From contig OZ023267.1 of assembly GCA_964006375.1 (NCBI GenBank), positions 87,152,906 through 87,216,905 on the forward strand: a DNA stretch of 64,000 nucleotides, in the 5' to 3' direction. The position numbers and the translations under genes were made by a program. A model generated the notes under the pieces. That model saw nothing but the letters and a program-made list of their open reading frames with translations. It was not told the DNA's origin and did no database searches. Position 1 is the first letter of the stretch. Each line of letters opens with the position of its first letter. This stretch comes from Tillus elongatus (Eukaryota; Arthropoda; Insecta; Coleoptera; Cleridae). Shown here in pieces: positions 1-10,532 of this stretch.

Positions 1-1343
1 CAAGATGGGGAACGCATTCAGCAAGCATTAGAAGTCTTAACGACAGATCAAAATAAAATTCATGAACTTTTTAGGTCCCAAAATCCGTCATGCTCGAGGC
101 AATCGTCGAATTTAATAGAACGATAGTAGGATTGAGTCATAACCAAGGCACTATAGTAAATAGGATCAAGGAATTAGGTAATACAGTAGAAAGCCTGCGA
201 AGTGAACAAATAACTCACTATCATCGCATTAAGATCCTAGAGTTACTCATGCAGCTAGGACAATTATTAAACAATATTCAAGAAATAGCATTAACAACAG
301 AAAATGCCATAACTTTTGCAAAATTAGGAATCTTTCACACATCAATATTAAAACCAAAATTTATAGTAAAAGAAATCAATAAGATATAAAATTATGCAAC
401 TAATGCTAAAGTAATAACAACCACTGATCTAAATCTATACGAAAAAGTATTTAAAATAAAATCAGTCCAAAACAATTTCAAAATTATGTTTCAAATAGAA
501 ATACCTCTGGTAGATGAATCAGAATATGATTATTATGAATTATATACATTACCTGTGCCTAGGAAGACACACCTTTTTACCATGGTTCTAGGAATTATCA
601 TGATAATTCCTAGAACCAAATAACATCCTAAGCAGTAAACAATATGCCTATCGTAATGAAGAATGTCAAAATTTAAAGAACCAAATATATTTTTGCAAAG
701 ACGACAATCCAACAACCATAAATGATCAAAACCCATGTGAAATAAAGCTAATAAAATTTCAAAAACCTATTAACAATTGTAATCAAGAATTAGTCAAAAT
801 TAATAGAACCACAGTTTCGAGATATGGAACCAGTCAGTATATAGTTATAGCACTCGAAGAAACTAACGCCAGAATAACTTGCCAGGAACAGGAGTCGGCC
901 AACATCATCAAGGGTACAAAATTAATCAACCAGCAACCAAATTGCCAATTAACTATAGGCAACAAAATCTACAAGACCGGCCCAGCAACAGCAGAAACAC
1001 AACAACTATTCAACCTGCCTACACTAGAAACCCCCATTTTAGAAGATCAAACAAATACAGGACCAGTACCCGAAATATCATTAGAAAACGTACAGCGACA
1101 CAACATCAATCAAATCCAACACCAACTTCAAAAAATTAAACAAAATATACCAGGACCTATAACAATACCGATCCATCACCTGAGTATATGGACAATATTA
1201 CTGTACATAGCTGTCTTAATAACCATAACAACTATAGCCGTCCGAATGGGGTTGAAGAAACGAAGAACCAGCAAAGAAGATAAAGGAACAAAAACAGGAA
1301 CCACCGAGTCCGGATTTCCATTGAAAATCCGGAACGAACCATA
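1..1343 (+). pseudogene. env: Errantivirus envelope gene, 3' part, broken (copy 1)
   Basis: This is the C-terminal part of the same envelope gene seen whole at 13977-15640, and it aligns to that copy base for base over its length. The gene begins outside the window. It encodes the ectodomain after the furin-type site, a C-terminal membrane segment and a short basic tail. At least three breaks separate it from copy 2: a one-base deletion near 83, an in-frame TAA at 387-389 where copy 2 has CAA, and a palindromic insertion at 584-617. A polypurine tract and the LTR follow directly. The copy cannot make envelope protein. Identity as a gypsy-type env rests on the intact neighbour copy. Confidence 0.85.
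584..617. repeat. Perfect 34-bp palindrome inside env copy 1
   Basis: The segment reads the same on both strands with no spacer. At the matching place in env copy 2 (about 14893) only the right half is present, so the left half was added as an inverted copy of its neighbour. This is the signature of a fold-back template switch during DNA or reverse-transcriptase synthesis. Confidence 0.9.
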
Positions 1344-1366
1344 GCTTCGTCTTTAAAACGGGGAGG

Positions 1367-1786
1367 AGATAAATGGAGCCCAAACAATGGCCCGTTGTGC
1401 TACAAAGTCGCCTTCCCACGGTAAGAACCGCTAAGTCAGCCGTCGTAATAAAGGAGCCAACAACTATGCAGGTCCAAAGTGCAAGTAGAACGAAATATCA
1501 CTGTGAGAATCTACATCAGCAGATTCCTTGTTTATCCAGAGACAATAGCGCAACGCCTGGAGGGAAGACTATAAAGAGGCTGCTCGCAGAGGTAGAACTG
1601 TTCATTCCTGTTCCGAGTTAGTCATCTGCACAACGATGCATAGACATTAGATCACATGTAGGTTGATCGTCTTATTTTTAGTATATTATATTATTCATTT
1701 TTTTTTTGTAACTAAGTAATTAAGTTTTGATTGTTTAAAGTATCAAATAAATTGTTTTAAAAATTCAAACGTCTTAACCGTAAAGT
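1367..1786 (+). mobile_element. 3' LTR of errantivirus copy 1
   Basis: The LTR follows a polypurine tract (GGGGAGG) and starts AGATAAATGG, as do the other two copies in the window. It has a TATA-type box (ACTATAAAG, about 1568) and an AATAAA signal near 1746. It ends in AAAGT and is followed at once by CGCG, the same four bases that flank the complete copy. It lacks five bases near its end that the other copies have (AAGTTAAGT reduced to AAGT), consistent with slippage on a short direct repeat. Confidence 0.85.
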
Positions 1787-1839
1787 CGCGTGTGTGTGCA
1801 GAGAAAATAATGGCACTGGAAGGTTATCCATTAACCACA

Positions 1840-2275
1840 GACTAAATTTTACATACATGAGTTAAGACAAAGACAATAGGCTCCCCATTGTGGTTCTTTC
1901 AGTTTGCCGCTAAGACTTCCTGTCTACTTGAAATGAACTCCAGCATACATAGTGAAGTTACCTTCACATATTCCTCCATCGGTGTGTCCAATAGATGGTT
2001 ATCATGAAGCATGGCTTGAAGCTACTGAAGTGCTATGTCGATAGGGATGCTGGGAAACAACGATTTGACATCGAAAGAGTTCAGTACATCATTTGGTTTC
2101 CACTTAATATATTTGATTCTATTAATTAATTTAATGGGATTTTCCACCGAAAAAAGCAATGTACTGAGCTCTTTTGATAACCATTTGGAATGTCCATAAG
2201 TCGGGGAACCGATACCACAGATTATTGCTCTCATCTTGTTCCCTGACTTATGAACTTTCGGGAGTTAAGTGCACT
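1840..2275 (-). pseudogene. Penelope-like reverse transcriptase fragment
   Basis: On the minus strand the reading frame 2234-2022 contains GSPTY...K followed by NSFDVKSLFPSIP, which matches the Penelope-like RT core in which the first catalytic Asp lies in a (F/S)FDVxSL(F/Y)TxIP motif. Weak continuations are readable upstream (KVHKSGNKMR) and downstream in other frames. The fragment has stops and is short against a full RT domain. It sits next to hairpins carrying hammerhead-like cores, which Penelope-like elements are known to carry in their terminal repeats, so both probably come from one old insertion. Confidence 0.65.
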
Positions 2276-2445
2276 TGGAGAACCCTAATCACAACAACAC
2301 ATCTCTTCGAAGACTTAATGAACGCTACGCTAACAGCGTTAGCATCACCAGAGGTTGAAAAAATTCTAAACTAAATTTCTGCGACACCTGTATTTATATA
2401 ATTCTTAGGTAGACGAAAGAAACCGAAGGTAAAATTGTAGTCAGC

Positions 2446-3023
2446 GGCGCATCGTTTGTCTATTGTGTCTATATTTAACGGACGAGGTTGATGAACTACC
2501 CCAATCCTCTACTGACAAATGTATGAGTTTTTATCAAAATTAAAGGATAATGGGCTTGAAATTAAAGTGCTGCGTTGTTTAAGGAAGCTCACTTCTTTAT
2601 TCTATATATTCACTATGTGAATACTGGAACCCGTCATGAGCACCGGCCAGTATATCTGGAGACATACCAATAACCACCGCACATCTTTTTTATTAAACAC
2701 AACGACCGTTTCGCCCACACCGTTAACTTCATCAAGGGATGAATATTCAACCTAAAATTCTACACACGTTTAATAAAAAAAGATGTGCGGTGGTTATTGG
2801 TATGTCTCCAGATGTACTGGTTGGTGCTCATCACGGGATCCAGTATTCACATAGTGAATTTATCGAATAACGAACGTGAGCTTCCTTGAATAACGCTGCA
2901 CTTTCATTTCAAGCCCATTATCATTTAAATTAGATAAAAACTCATAAATTTGTCAGCTAGAGGATTAAGGTAGTTCCTCAACCTCGTCCGGTTAATATAG
3001 ACACAATAGACAAACGATGCGCC
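2446..3023. repeat. Long inverted repeat (two ~255-bp arms, 68-bp loop)
   Basis: The arm 2446-2699 is an imperfect reverse complement of 2768-3023. The loop carries a minus-strand relic of a hammerhead core (TTGATGA then GAAACGGTCGTT), and the arms contain a motif shared with the smaller hairpin at 5018-5239. Transcription would give a roughly 580-nt hairpin. Best explained as two head-to-head copies of a Penelope-like terminal repeat. Confidence 0.85.
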
Positions 3024-4040
3024 ACGCAGGTTCCAGTCTTCACATAGTGAACTCTGGGGAGATAATCCATGCAAAATACAATTGGGTTGGGTAAGGTAAC
3101 CTTCCCCTTTGTATTTTCATCTATTAAAGGAACGCAACTTTTGACTGTACTTTTAAACCGACTTCAAAAAAAGGAGGAGGTTCTCATTCGACTGTATTTT
3201 TTGTGTGTGTTACCTCAGAACTTTTTTCTAGGTAAACTGTTTTTGATGATTCTGTTTTTATTTGAAAGCTGGTGCTTCTCATGTGGTCCCATATGAATTT
3301 GATCAAGATCTGAGCAGTAGTTTTTTAAATCGTATTGTCATACCAGAAAGAAAGTTTTTTGTTATTTCTCGATAATTACTGGTTCTTATGAGATTTTCTA
3401 CCCTACCAAAGTATCTAACTTTGTCGCGAATAAGATTTCTGCTGCCCTTATCTGCTTTTAAATAGAAATAATCTTTCCTCCTCAAATATTTTATAGTTCA
3501 CAGTTTTCTATTTGACTGTTGGTTTCTTAATTTTGAGATATGGTTTGAAAGGCAACTTTTGGATAATTCACGTATGGAGTTCTTAGTCTTTTAACAATCT
3601 TCACTCCCTTTTAAGTTCTAAGTTAATAAATATATTATTTGGGCGTTGCACAATATTCATTCTAACAGTAACTATATAATTTATTGGATATTGTTCTGTG
3701 AAAAAAAGCCCGTTAATAATAAATATTAACTTTATTTATTATTATATAAAACTGATTGCATTGATAATGCGTGGCTGTAAATTAACGTATGTATTTTGAC
3801 ACACTTATGTTCTAAAAAGATATTACGTTTTTATGTATATTATTCTATTTTTATACAAAAATATACCATCTCAAGGCATTTAGAACTATGAAAAGTCTAG
3901 ACGCAGCAAGTGCGTTATTTTCATAGAAAAATTCAAAACTGCTGTACCTACATAAGATTTTACTAATGTTTTTACAGTTTTCTGTTTAGTTAAACATGCA
4001 ATTTTTTTTCAAGTACTGCCTGACAGGTGGGCATCATTAA
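3024..4040. other. AT-rich stretch with one DINE-like end motif
   Basis: No gene is recognisable; the short open frames at 3069 and 3303 have no readable domain. The one feature seen is at 3895-3915, a copy of the hairpin ACGCA-GCAAG-TGCGT shared by the (TA)n repeat family described further on. In the opposite orientation this copy ends in CTAG. Confidence 0.55.
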
Positions 4041-4049
4041 AATATACGC

Positions 4050-4860
4050 ATCTTTGTAGTCCTATACGAAAATTTTCCATTACTCGTAACATTTTCGGTG
4101 TAATACGTGCAACTTTTTCTTGAATTTTCAGTTTTAGTTCCTCAGGGCTCGTCCGCGGCTTTGCCGCCGCGATAGCACTGCAGCCTTTGGCTTATTGTGC
4201 ATGCCCTTAGTCATTTTACTCCACCCATTCCAAAATCACTGTTCCTTGAACTAGTTTGCACACCGATTGGTAGGGTGAAGTTTTCTAATGATCTGTCTCT
4301 GGTCTAGACTGACCGTAGATCAGTTGTATTTTGAGGTACAGAGACATATACGTTGCTCTTGAGGAAACCCCAAAGAAAAAAATCGCATGCAGACAAATTA
4401 GCATATATGGTTCGAAATAAGTTCCCTTAAAGTAGTAATAGACACATGAGGAGTATGTCTTGCTGAAACCATGTAATGTGGGTATATCTAACCAATCCTT
4501 GCCTCAAAGACGTTGTGACCATGCTTGTGTAACGAACTGTAGTCGGTCGTCTTCAAAAAGAATGGACCAATAATGCGAGATGATGAAAGTGCATACTATA
4601 CTGTCACTTTCGGATTATGCAACGGTTTCTCATGTAACTGGAGTGAGTTTTCAGCGATCCAATACCGACTATTCTGCTTATTTCCGTAGCCCTTCCGGTC
4701 AAAATAGGCTTCATCTGACAAATCTTTGGTGGATTAAGTTTTCATCGCCATCCAAACGCTGCAACATTTCTTGGCAAATATTTATGAGAATAACGAAATC
4801 GGCATCTTTTAATTCGTGAACAATTAAAGTTTTATACGGGTGAAAACTTAAGTCCTTATG
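4050..4860 (-). pseudogene. IS630/Tc1-mariner-type transposase relic
   Basis: Reading the minus strand from 4850 gives LSFHPYKTLIVHELKDADF, then a stretch ending in MLQRLDGDENLI, and much further on EELKLKIQEKVARITPKML followed by MENF. These match the start and end of the insect IS630/Tc1-mariner transposase family in which HPYK..LVQEL precedes the first catalytic Asp and the protein ends with a helix before xxENF. The middle, including the catalytic DDE/D block, is lost or frameshifted, with many stops. It cannot be active. Confidence 0.6.
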
Positions 4861-4877
4861 TAAGACTCGACAATGCT

Positions 4878-5515
4878 AAACAGTTATTTACAGCCGTTGT
4901 ACACCAGTTTCTGACTCACCCAATGTCCTGGTACATTTCCACTTTGTCAAACCTTTTTAAGGCTCTCGACAGTTCCTGACTTATAGTTTTTCACTAAGTG
5001 AAGATTGGAACCTGTAATAAGCACACTTAGATAACCCACATCACCACAACACATTTTAAAAGACCTGACGATCGTTTCACTAATCAAATTAGCGCCATCA
5101 GAGGATGAATAATTCTAATAATTATTCATCCTCTAATTCTAAGAATTATTCATCCTCTGACTAACTTGGTTACTGAAACGCTCGTCATGTTTTTTAAAAT
5201 GTGTTGTGGTGATTTTGATTCTCCAACTGTGCTTATAGTTATGATTAAGACAATATGTGTACCAAGTTTTATTTAAATAGTTTTTGTTCCCAGAGATATA
5301 AAATTTTTGAAAAGGTCATTTTTGAAGTAGGTTTGATTTCAATACTTTTCTAGTAGCATCACCAAGTAGCTAACGTAAGTGATATATAATGTTCTAGAAC
5401 TTAAAAGATTAGAAAGCAGTTATTCGGAGCGGTTGTACACCAATTTCTGACTAAAGTGTCCTGGTGCAGTTCCAGTTTGTCAAACATAGCGCTTTACAGT
5501 TCTTGATTCATTGTT
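4878..5515. repeat. Imperfect direct repeat pair (4878-4990 and 5408-5515)
   Basis: Both units contain a run about a 'rooted' order of the same words: a TTGTACACCA stretch, TTTCTGACT, TGTCCTGGT and TTTGTCAAAC. They flank the hairpin at 5018-5239, so they may be the outer repeats of one decayed element. Confidence 0.6.
5018..5239. repeat. Inverted repeat with opposed hammerhead-like cores
   Basis: Arms 5018-5115 and 5142-5239 are imperfect reverse complements with a short A/T-rich spacer. The left arm holds a near-intact hammerhead-like core on the minus strand (CTGATGG, stem, GAAACGATCGTC; 5062-5105). The right arm holds a degraded one on the plus strand (CTGACTA, GAAACGCTCGTC; 5150-5190). 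The arms also share sequence with the flank of the better motif at 29856-29905. Confidence 0.7.
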
Positions 5516-6030
5516 TTTTTTATAAACGCAATATACGTATCAAGTTTTATTAAGATAGGTTTGTTTCCTTGGGATATAAAACTGTTTGGAAAAACTAATC
5601 TTTTGGAAAACCTGTTTTTTTAGGCTGGCTAGCGAACTCATCCAAGCCACATATAAATAGTTTTGCCGGCCCTCAAATCCGGGGTCTAGGGGCCCTATCC
5701 AGGACAATTTGTTAAAATATAATATATTATATGTGCTGAAACCGTGACCTCTATAAATCAATTTATTAATGAAAATTTACTAACACTCTTATAAGAGAAA
5801 TACACATGAAACATGTAAATGCTTTTGGAAAAATATGTAAAGTTTTAGTAATATATTTATTTTGTTGGTTGTTACCTACCAAAGAAATTAATAAGTTTAT
5901 ATGGTCTGTATAACTTGTCCGCCTTTTCAATTTGCTAAAAATGCCTAAAGTGGTCATTAAATATCATTACGCTTAGCTCAAATACGGGTTAAATCGTTTT
6001 CTTTGAACTAAACTCTTAATATTTATTTTC
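5240..6030. other. AT-rich sequence upstream of the LRR exon
   Basis: Apart from the second unit of the direct repeat (5408-5515), nothing is recognised. The end of this stretch is probably intron, because 6021-6032 is a pyrimidine-rich acceptor ending in CAG immediately before the LRR exon. Confidence 0.5.
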
Positions 6031-6040
6031 AGGTTCCGAT

Positions 6041-6821
6041 ATGCTGAGATCCCCTCAGCTGTTTGCAATATTACTGACGATTATGCTATGCATGAATGTA
6101 TTCGCAAAGAATCGAAAGGAAAAGACTAAAAAGAAAGACAAATTCAAACAAGACTCTGATCTTTGTTCCTTAGAGGATAACTCATTACCACTTCAGTGCT
6201 CATGCCTCGATGGCGATGGCAAGTTTAGATTAGAATGCTGGGTATTTACAGGAATCACCAAGGAACACAGCATATGGTCTTTGTTTTCAAATCACAGGTA
6301 TACAACAGAAATAAAATTTATTAAGCGTCCAAAGGAGCAATTTACGTTTGTTCCAACAAAAGGTATAATTTATTTGACGAATTTAAAAGTTCTGCAAATA
6401 ATATATGCGAATATTTATAAAATTCATTCATACGCATTTGCGAACATCACTACCCTCAGCGTTTTGAAATTATCAAGGAATCAGATTGTGACACTTGAAC
6501 ATCACGCATTTGCACATTTAATAAATCTTACAGAACTCAATATCGAACAGAACAGAATAGCTGAATTCAAGAGGAATGTTTTCGTTGATCTCCCTAACTT
6601 AAGGAAATTATCTGCTTCAAGGAACAACTTGAGCCTTGTAGACGAAGGAGCGTTTAGAGATCTGATACACTTGGAGGTACTGGAAGTAGCTTTCAACTAT
6701 ATTAGCGTGCTGACAACGGATACCTTGAGTGGGCTCGGCGAATTGAAAATATTTGATTTAAGTAATAATATGATAAGCATGCTGGGTGATTTGACATTCT
6801 CTGAGCTGTGGGAACTGGAGG
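6041..6821 (+). CDS. Secreted leucine-rich-repeat protein, 5' coding exon
   Basis: This exon encodes about 260 residues. Residues 1-22 form a signal peptide (hydrophobic FAILLTIMLCMNVF), followed by a lysine-rich stretch, a cysteine-bearing cap (CSLEDNSLPLQCSC, CW) and six 24-residue leucine-rich repeats of the extracellular animal type from about residue 105 (LxxLxLxxNxI...AF). The exon is bounded by TTTATTTTCAG at 6022-6032 and by GGAG/GTAAGT at 6821, so the protein continues in later exons in phase 1. Such proteins act at the cell surface or in the matrix as adhesion or recognition molecules. The Cys-rich cap followed by CWVF resembles what I remember of connectin-like proteins, but this is a low-confidence guess. 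No stop or frameshift occurs, so it is probably functional host sequence. Confidence 0.85.
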
Positions 6822-6827
6822 TAAGTG
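6822..6827 (+). promoter_or_regulatory. Splice donor of the LRR exon
   Basis: GAG/GTAAGT is a consensus 5' splice site. Reading through it, the frame adds only unrelated residues and stops at 6872, which supports exon end here, inside the next leucine-rich repeat. Confidence 0.8.
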
Positions 6828-6874
6828 AATATAGTTTAGTTTTAATTAAACTTGCTTATAAAGCACATTCATAA

Positions 6875-7130
6875 CCCATTATCGTTAACGTTTAAAAACA
6901 ATGCCGCCGTGTCATCGCAACCTGTCGCCATGTCGTCGAAACCATGAGTGTTTTTGCCATAGTTGCTGTTGGGAATGGGCGTGTTGCGGTGGTTTTACGT
7001 TACATTTAGCAGAGATGGGATGATGATATTTAGTAAGAATCGCACCGTCAGACCATTTTTTATACAGGTGTCCCATTTATGCTTCAAAACAATCCGTATG
7101 CGTGTACCTCGCGCTAAAATAATGTGAGTC
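6875..7130. other. Probable intron sequence of the LRR gene
   Basis: Nothing is recognised between the splice donor and the gypsy relic that begins at about 7130. No further LRR exon is visible in the window. Confidence 0.4.
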
Positions 7131-7793
7131 TGTCGTGTAACATTTTTCTCTTAAATATATTGTCACATACGTCTCTATGTGAGTTACGTTCATGAACTCT
7201 GTTACTCCTATGGTCACAGGTAGCTTGTAAAGTGTGTTGGTAACGGCAAACAGTCTGGAATTATATTTCTAGAAGGAACAAGAAGTGACAGATATGGAAC
7301 AATATAGAAAGGTCCAGAACTACTCCATGGACAGTATAAATAAACAGGTCACATATAGAGCAGTCAGTATTAAATGAATCAGTTTAGTGTGATATAATAG
7401 AGGCGAGAAGTAAACTGTATACATTTAGTAATAGAGATAAATATTTTAGTTGATGGTGATGTTGAAAAATAGTTGTGTGAAAAGCTCTGTTTTGTTAGTC
7501 AACAAATCCAGAACCCCAAAGAACGTAACAACTGATGCCAGCAGTGGAATTTTCAAGCTACTAAAGGAGATATTTTCCGGAATATTCGTGGAAAAAATGG
7601 ACGAAGGCGCTAAATTAGCAAGAGAAGACGCAAGAACAAGAGATAAAATAGCAAAGAAATTAGAATAAAAGATAAAGAAGCAAATAAGAGGGACGACGAG
7701 ACAAAAAGAGAAATGAAAAGAAGGGACGAAGAAACCAAGAAAAATCTGCAAGAATACGCCGGCACTATTGAGAATTTTACTTCATGTGTAGAC
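7130..7793 (+). mobile_element. Gypsy-type relic, LTR and gag start (left part)
   Basis: 7141-7440 looks like an LTR/leader: it holds a TATA box (TATAAATAA at 7335) followed by an initiator-like CAGTCAGT and then a 72-residue open frame at 7450-7668, and a lysine/glutamate-rich coding stretch up to 7793. The sequence resumes at 16402, beyond the hAT insertion, where further gag and a protease motif are readable. I infer a single old Ty3/gypsy element interrupted at 7793/16402. The assignment of the LTR is tentative. Confidence 0.5.
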
Positions 7794-8696
7794 CAGTGGC
7801 GGCTCGTCAGAGGACGCAGGTAAAGCGCTGCTTTACCTATATTTTTTAGTTAAACTAAACAGTTTTATTCAAAGTCCACCATAATTTTATTTTTTTCATT
7901 CTCTCAAATTCATTTGTTACAACCACATAAAAATGTTTTGTTACGTTGCGCCGCAGTTGATAATGTATTTTTATAGTAATTTATGGTACGATATAATTAT
8001 CAAGCCCGTCCCCGATCACCGAGTTGGATGTATACATGCCGCAACGCGCAGCGCTTACGTATTGCGGAACTCTAGGGCGTCAAGCAGCTGCGGATTGACT
8101 CTGAGCCAGATTTGTTCGTATACAAATGCTGCCTCTGTTTCGGGGCGCTTGCATGAGACTGTTGCGATGGCAACGAAACGCGCACTGATAGGTTCGGCCA
8201 CAAAAGTGATGCAGCCTTCTGAGCCTGCTTCAAATCTTAGTTTCTGTCATTTTTTTTAGATTGAGTCGGATCGTCAGAGGCGTATTTTATTTACTTTTAC
8301 TATGGTGCCGTTAAATAATCTGGTATGTGTCACATTTACAGACTTTAAAAAGCTGGATTTTTCATGTTTCTTTTTGGTTAGTGGAATTTATTTGTTTATT
8401 ATCACCTCTAAAAGAATAATTTCAAAATAATAAAATATTAGATATAGAATTTCAAGTTGTAAAAAAATCAGAAGGGTCTTGAATTTGAAAAAAAATGCTT
8501 GTAGCTCCTGTATAAACAGATTTTCATAGGTAATACGCGCCGTATTATGTTACCGTATCCGTGCGTGTACAGTATGTGCACAGTGCCTTCTCATCGCATA
8601 TTCCTGGTCATTATTCCAAAAATTATTCCTTGTGAAAGTCTATATATTTGCACAAATTGATTTTTCATTTAAATACTGAAGTGACAGGAGAACGCG

Positions 8697-9119
8697 AGAT
8701 AAATGGAGCCCAAACAATGGCCCGTTATAATACAATGTCGCCTTCCCACGGTAAGAACCGCTGAGTCAGCCGTCGTCTTAACGGAGCCAAGAACTTTGCA
8801 GGTTCAAAGTGCAAGTAGAACGGAATATCACTGTGAGAATCTACATCAGCAGATTCCTTGTTTATCAAGAGACAATAGTGCCACGCCTGGAGGGAAGACT
8901 ATAAAGAGGCTACTCACAGAGGTAGAACCGTTCATTCTTGTTCCGAGTTAGTCATTAGCACACCGAGTGCATAGACATTAGATCACATGTAGGTTGATCG
9001 TCTTATTTTAGTATATTATATTATTCATTTTTCTTGTAACTAAATAATTAAGTATTGATTGTTCAAAGTATTAAATAAATTGTTTTAAAAATTCAAACGT
9101 CTTAACCGTGAAGTTAAGT
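8697..9119 (+). repeat. 5' LTR of errantivirus copy 2
   Basis: The LTR begins AGATAAATGG and ends AAGTTAAGT; the last T is shared with the primer site. It holds a TATA box at 8900-8905 and a polyadenylation signal AATAAA at 9074-9079. Its 3' 160 bp are identical to the truncated LTR at 16113-16280 and differ clearly from the LTR at 15662-16087. Confidence 0.9.
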
Positions 9120-9136
9120 GGCGCAGTCGTTAGTAT
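9119..9136 (+). promoter_or_regulatory. Primer binding site, tRNA-Ser type
   Basis: TGGCGCAGTCG follows the LTR directly. It is complementary to the 3' end of insect serine tRNA (CGACTGCG plus CCA), the primer known for the 17.6/297 group of errantiviruses. Confidence 0.8.
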
Positions 9137-9323
9137 TGGTTAGAAAACCGAAAGCATATCGATTTTTAAGCGTATCGACGCCTAATAACCAATTCGAGCC
9201 AAGCAGAGCCAAGTTAAAGCAGAAATAGTGGCCAAGCAGAGCCAAATGGAAGCAGCAACCATCGTATTATGGTAAGTTTACTGCTATCCCATTTTACATT
9301 TCCAATTTTTTATATGTGTTGTA

Positions 9324-10532
9324 TTGAAATGTTATATGTCTGATTCAGAGGAAGAATCACAAAGTTTATGTAACATAGAGTATAGATTTAGATCAATCAG
9401 CATTAGCGACAATAACATAACAGTAAATCATTCAAATATTAATAAGAGTAGTAATAGTAGCAATATGACAGACCAATTCAAAGAATTTTTCCTGAAAGCT
9501 ATTCCCGAGTTCGACGGGCAACCAGCCAACGTAGGCAACTTCTTAAAGGCATGTGACTTGGTCATGAATCAGTTCTACGTGCCAAACGAGAATCTGAATA
9601 TGAATCACTTCTTGCTAAATTATGTTCAAACTAAACTAACGGGAACAGCCCGGCTTATAGTAAATACAAAGATAATTAATACGTGGGCAGACCTGAGAGA
9701 GGCCATTGTTCAGAATTTCAGCGATCAAAGAGATGATCACAGTTTATTAGCTGAGATGTTGACCTTGAAACAGCGTAATGCTGAAGACGCACTGTCGTTC
9801 GCTAACAGATGCCGTCATATAGAGCAATTGCTCATCTCGAGTTTAATAGCTAACGAGCAAAATGAAGGCGTGCGATTAATTAAGAAAGACATATACCAGA
9901 ATCAAACATTAAAAGCGTTCTTACGCAATCCGTTAGGGCTTGTCCTGCGTAGTCAAGCACCTTCAAGCATAGAACAAGCTTTGAAATTCGTATTCGCAGA
10001 GGAAAATTTCGATTATAGAGATAAAACAATAAATAAGAATTTCAGTAATAATAATAAATTAGAAGGACAGAACCGTACTTTCTTTCAGAGACAAAATAAC
10101 CCACCTTTTCAGAATGTACAATTTCAGAGACCTTTCCAAACAAACTTTAGACCATTTCAATAACATAATCAAAACAATCACACAAATTCCCAGCCTAGAC
10201 AAAATCAACAATTTGTACCAAGGCAAAATTTTTCGAGTCAATTTAGGCGACCCAACTTCAATAATCAACCGGGTCGACCCAATGTAAATCATAATGCTAA
10301 CAGAAATTATCACGAACCAATGGAAGTAGATAGTTCTAACACGAGACTGTCGATACCAAGGAGAGCAGCCCATGTAAATAATATAGAATTTAATGAGAAC
10401 GAAGTAAATGAAACAAATTACGATTTAAATTATGTAAACGAAGAATTAAATTACGAAAATTCGCCAGCCGAGGAATACGATATCCAACAGCGAAATTTTC
10501 CCACTGCAGTGCCCTCAACGAGAGAACCGTGA
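9324..10532 (+). pseudogene. gag: Errantivirus gag, one in-frame stop
   Basis: The frame is open from 9324 to 10532 (about 402 codons) except for a single TAA at 10161-10163. The likely start is at 9336 (MSDSEEE). The protein has an acidic, serine/asparagine-rich N-terminus, a capsid-like helical core (residues 50-230) and an Asn/Gln/Phe/Arg-rich tail that replaces the usual zinc knuckle, as in gypsy-group Gags. It would form the virus-like particle and bind RNA. The TAA removes the tail and blocks expression of pol. The stop lies in an A/C-rich Gln/Asn stretch and is probably a single point change. Confidence 0.85.
10493..10499 (+). promoter_or_regulatory. Candidate -1 frameshift site between gag and pol
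   Basis: In the gag frame the codons are CGA AAT TTT CCC, so A-AAT-TTT fits the X-XXY-YYZ slippery heptamer. The pol frame is -1 to gag and is open from 10412 through the gag stop at 10530, so a slip here leads straight into protease. No clear downstream pseudoknot was worked out. Confidence 0.55.

Noticed and set aside
7933..8259. A 108-residue open frame inside the hAT element
   Set aside because: No similarity to hAT transposase motifs; the element is only about 1 kb without its insertion and looks non-autonomous.
8703..8951. An 82-codon open frame (MEPKQWPV...) in all three full-length LTRs
   Set aside because: Between copies about a dozen changes alter the residue and only about five are silent, as expected without protein selection, and the frame spans the TATA box. 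It is best read as conserved promoter sequence that happens to be open.
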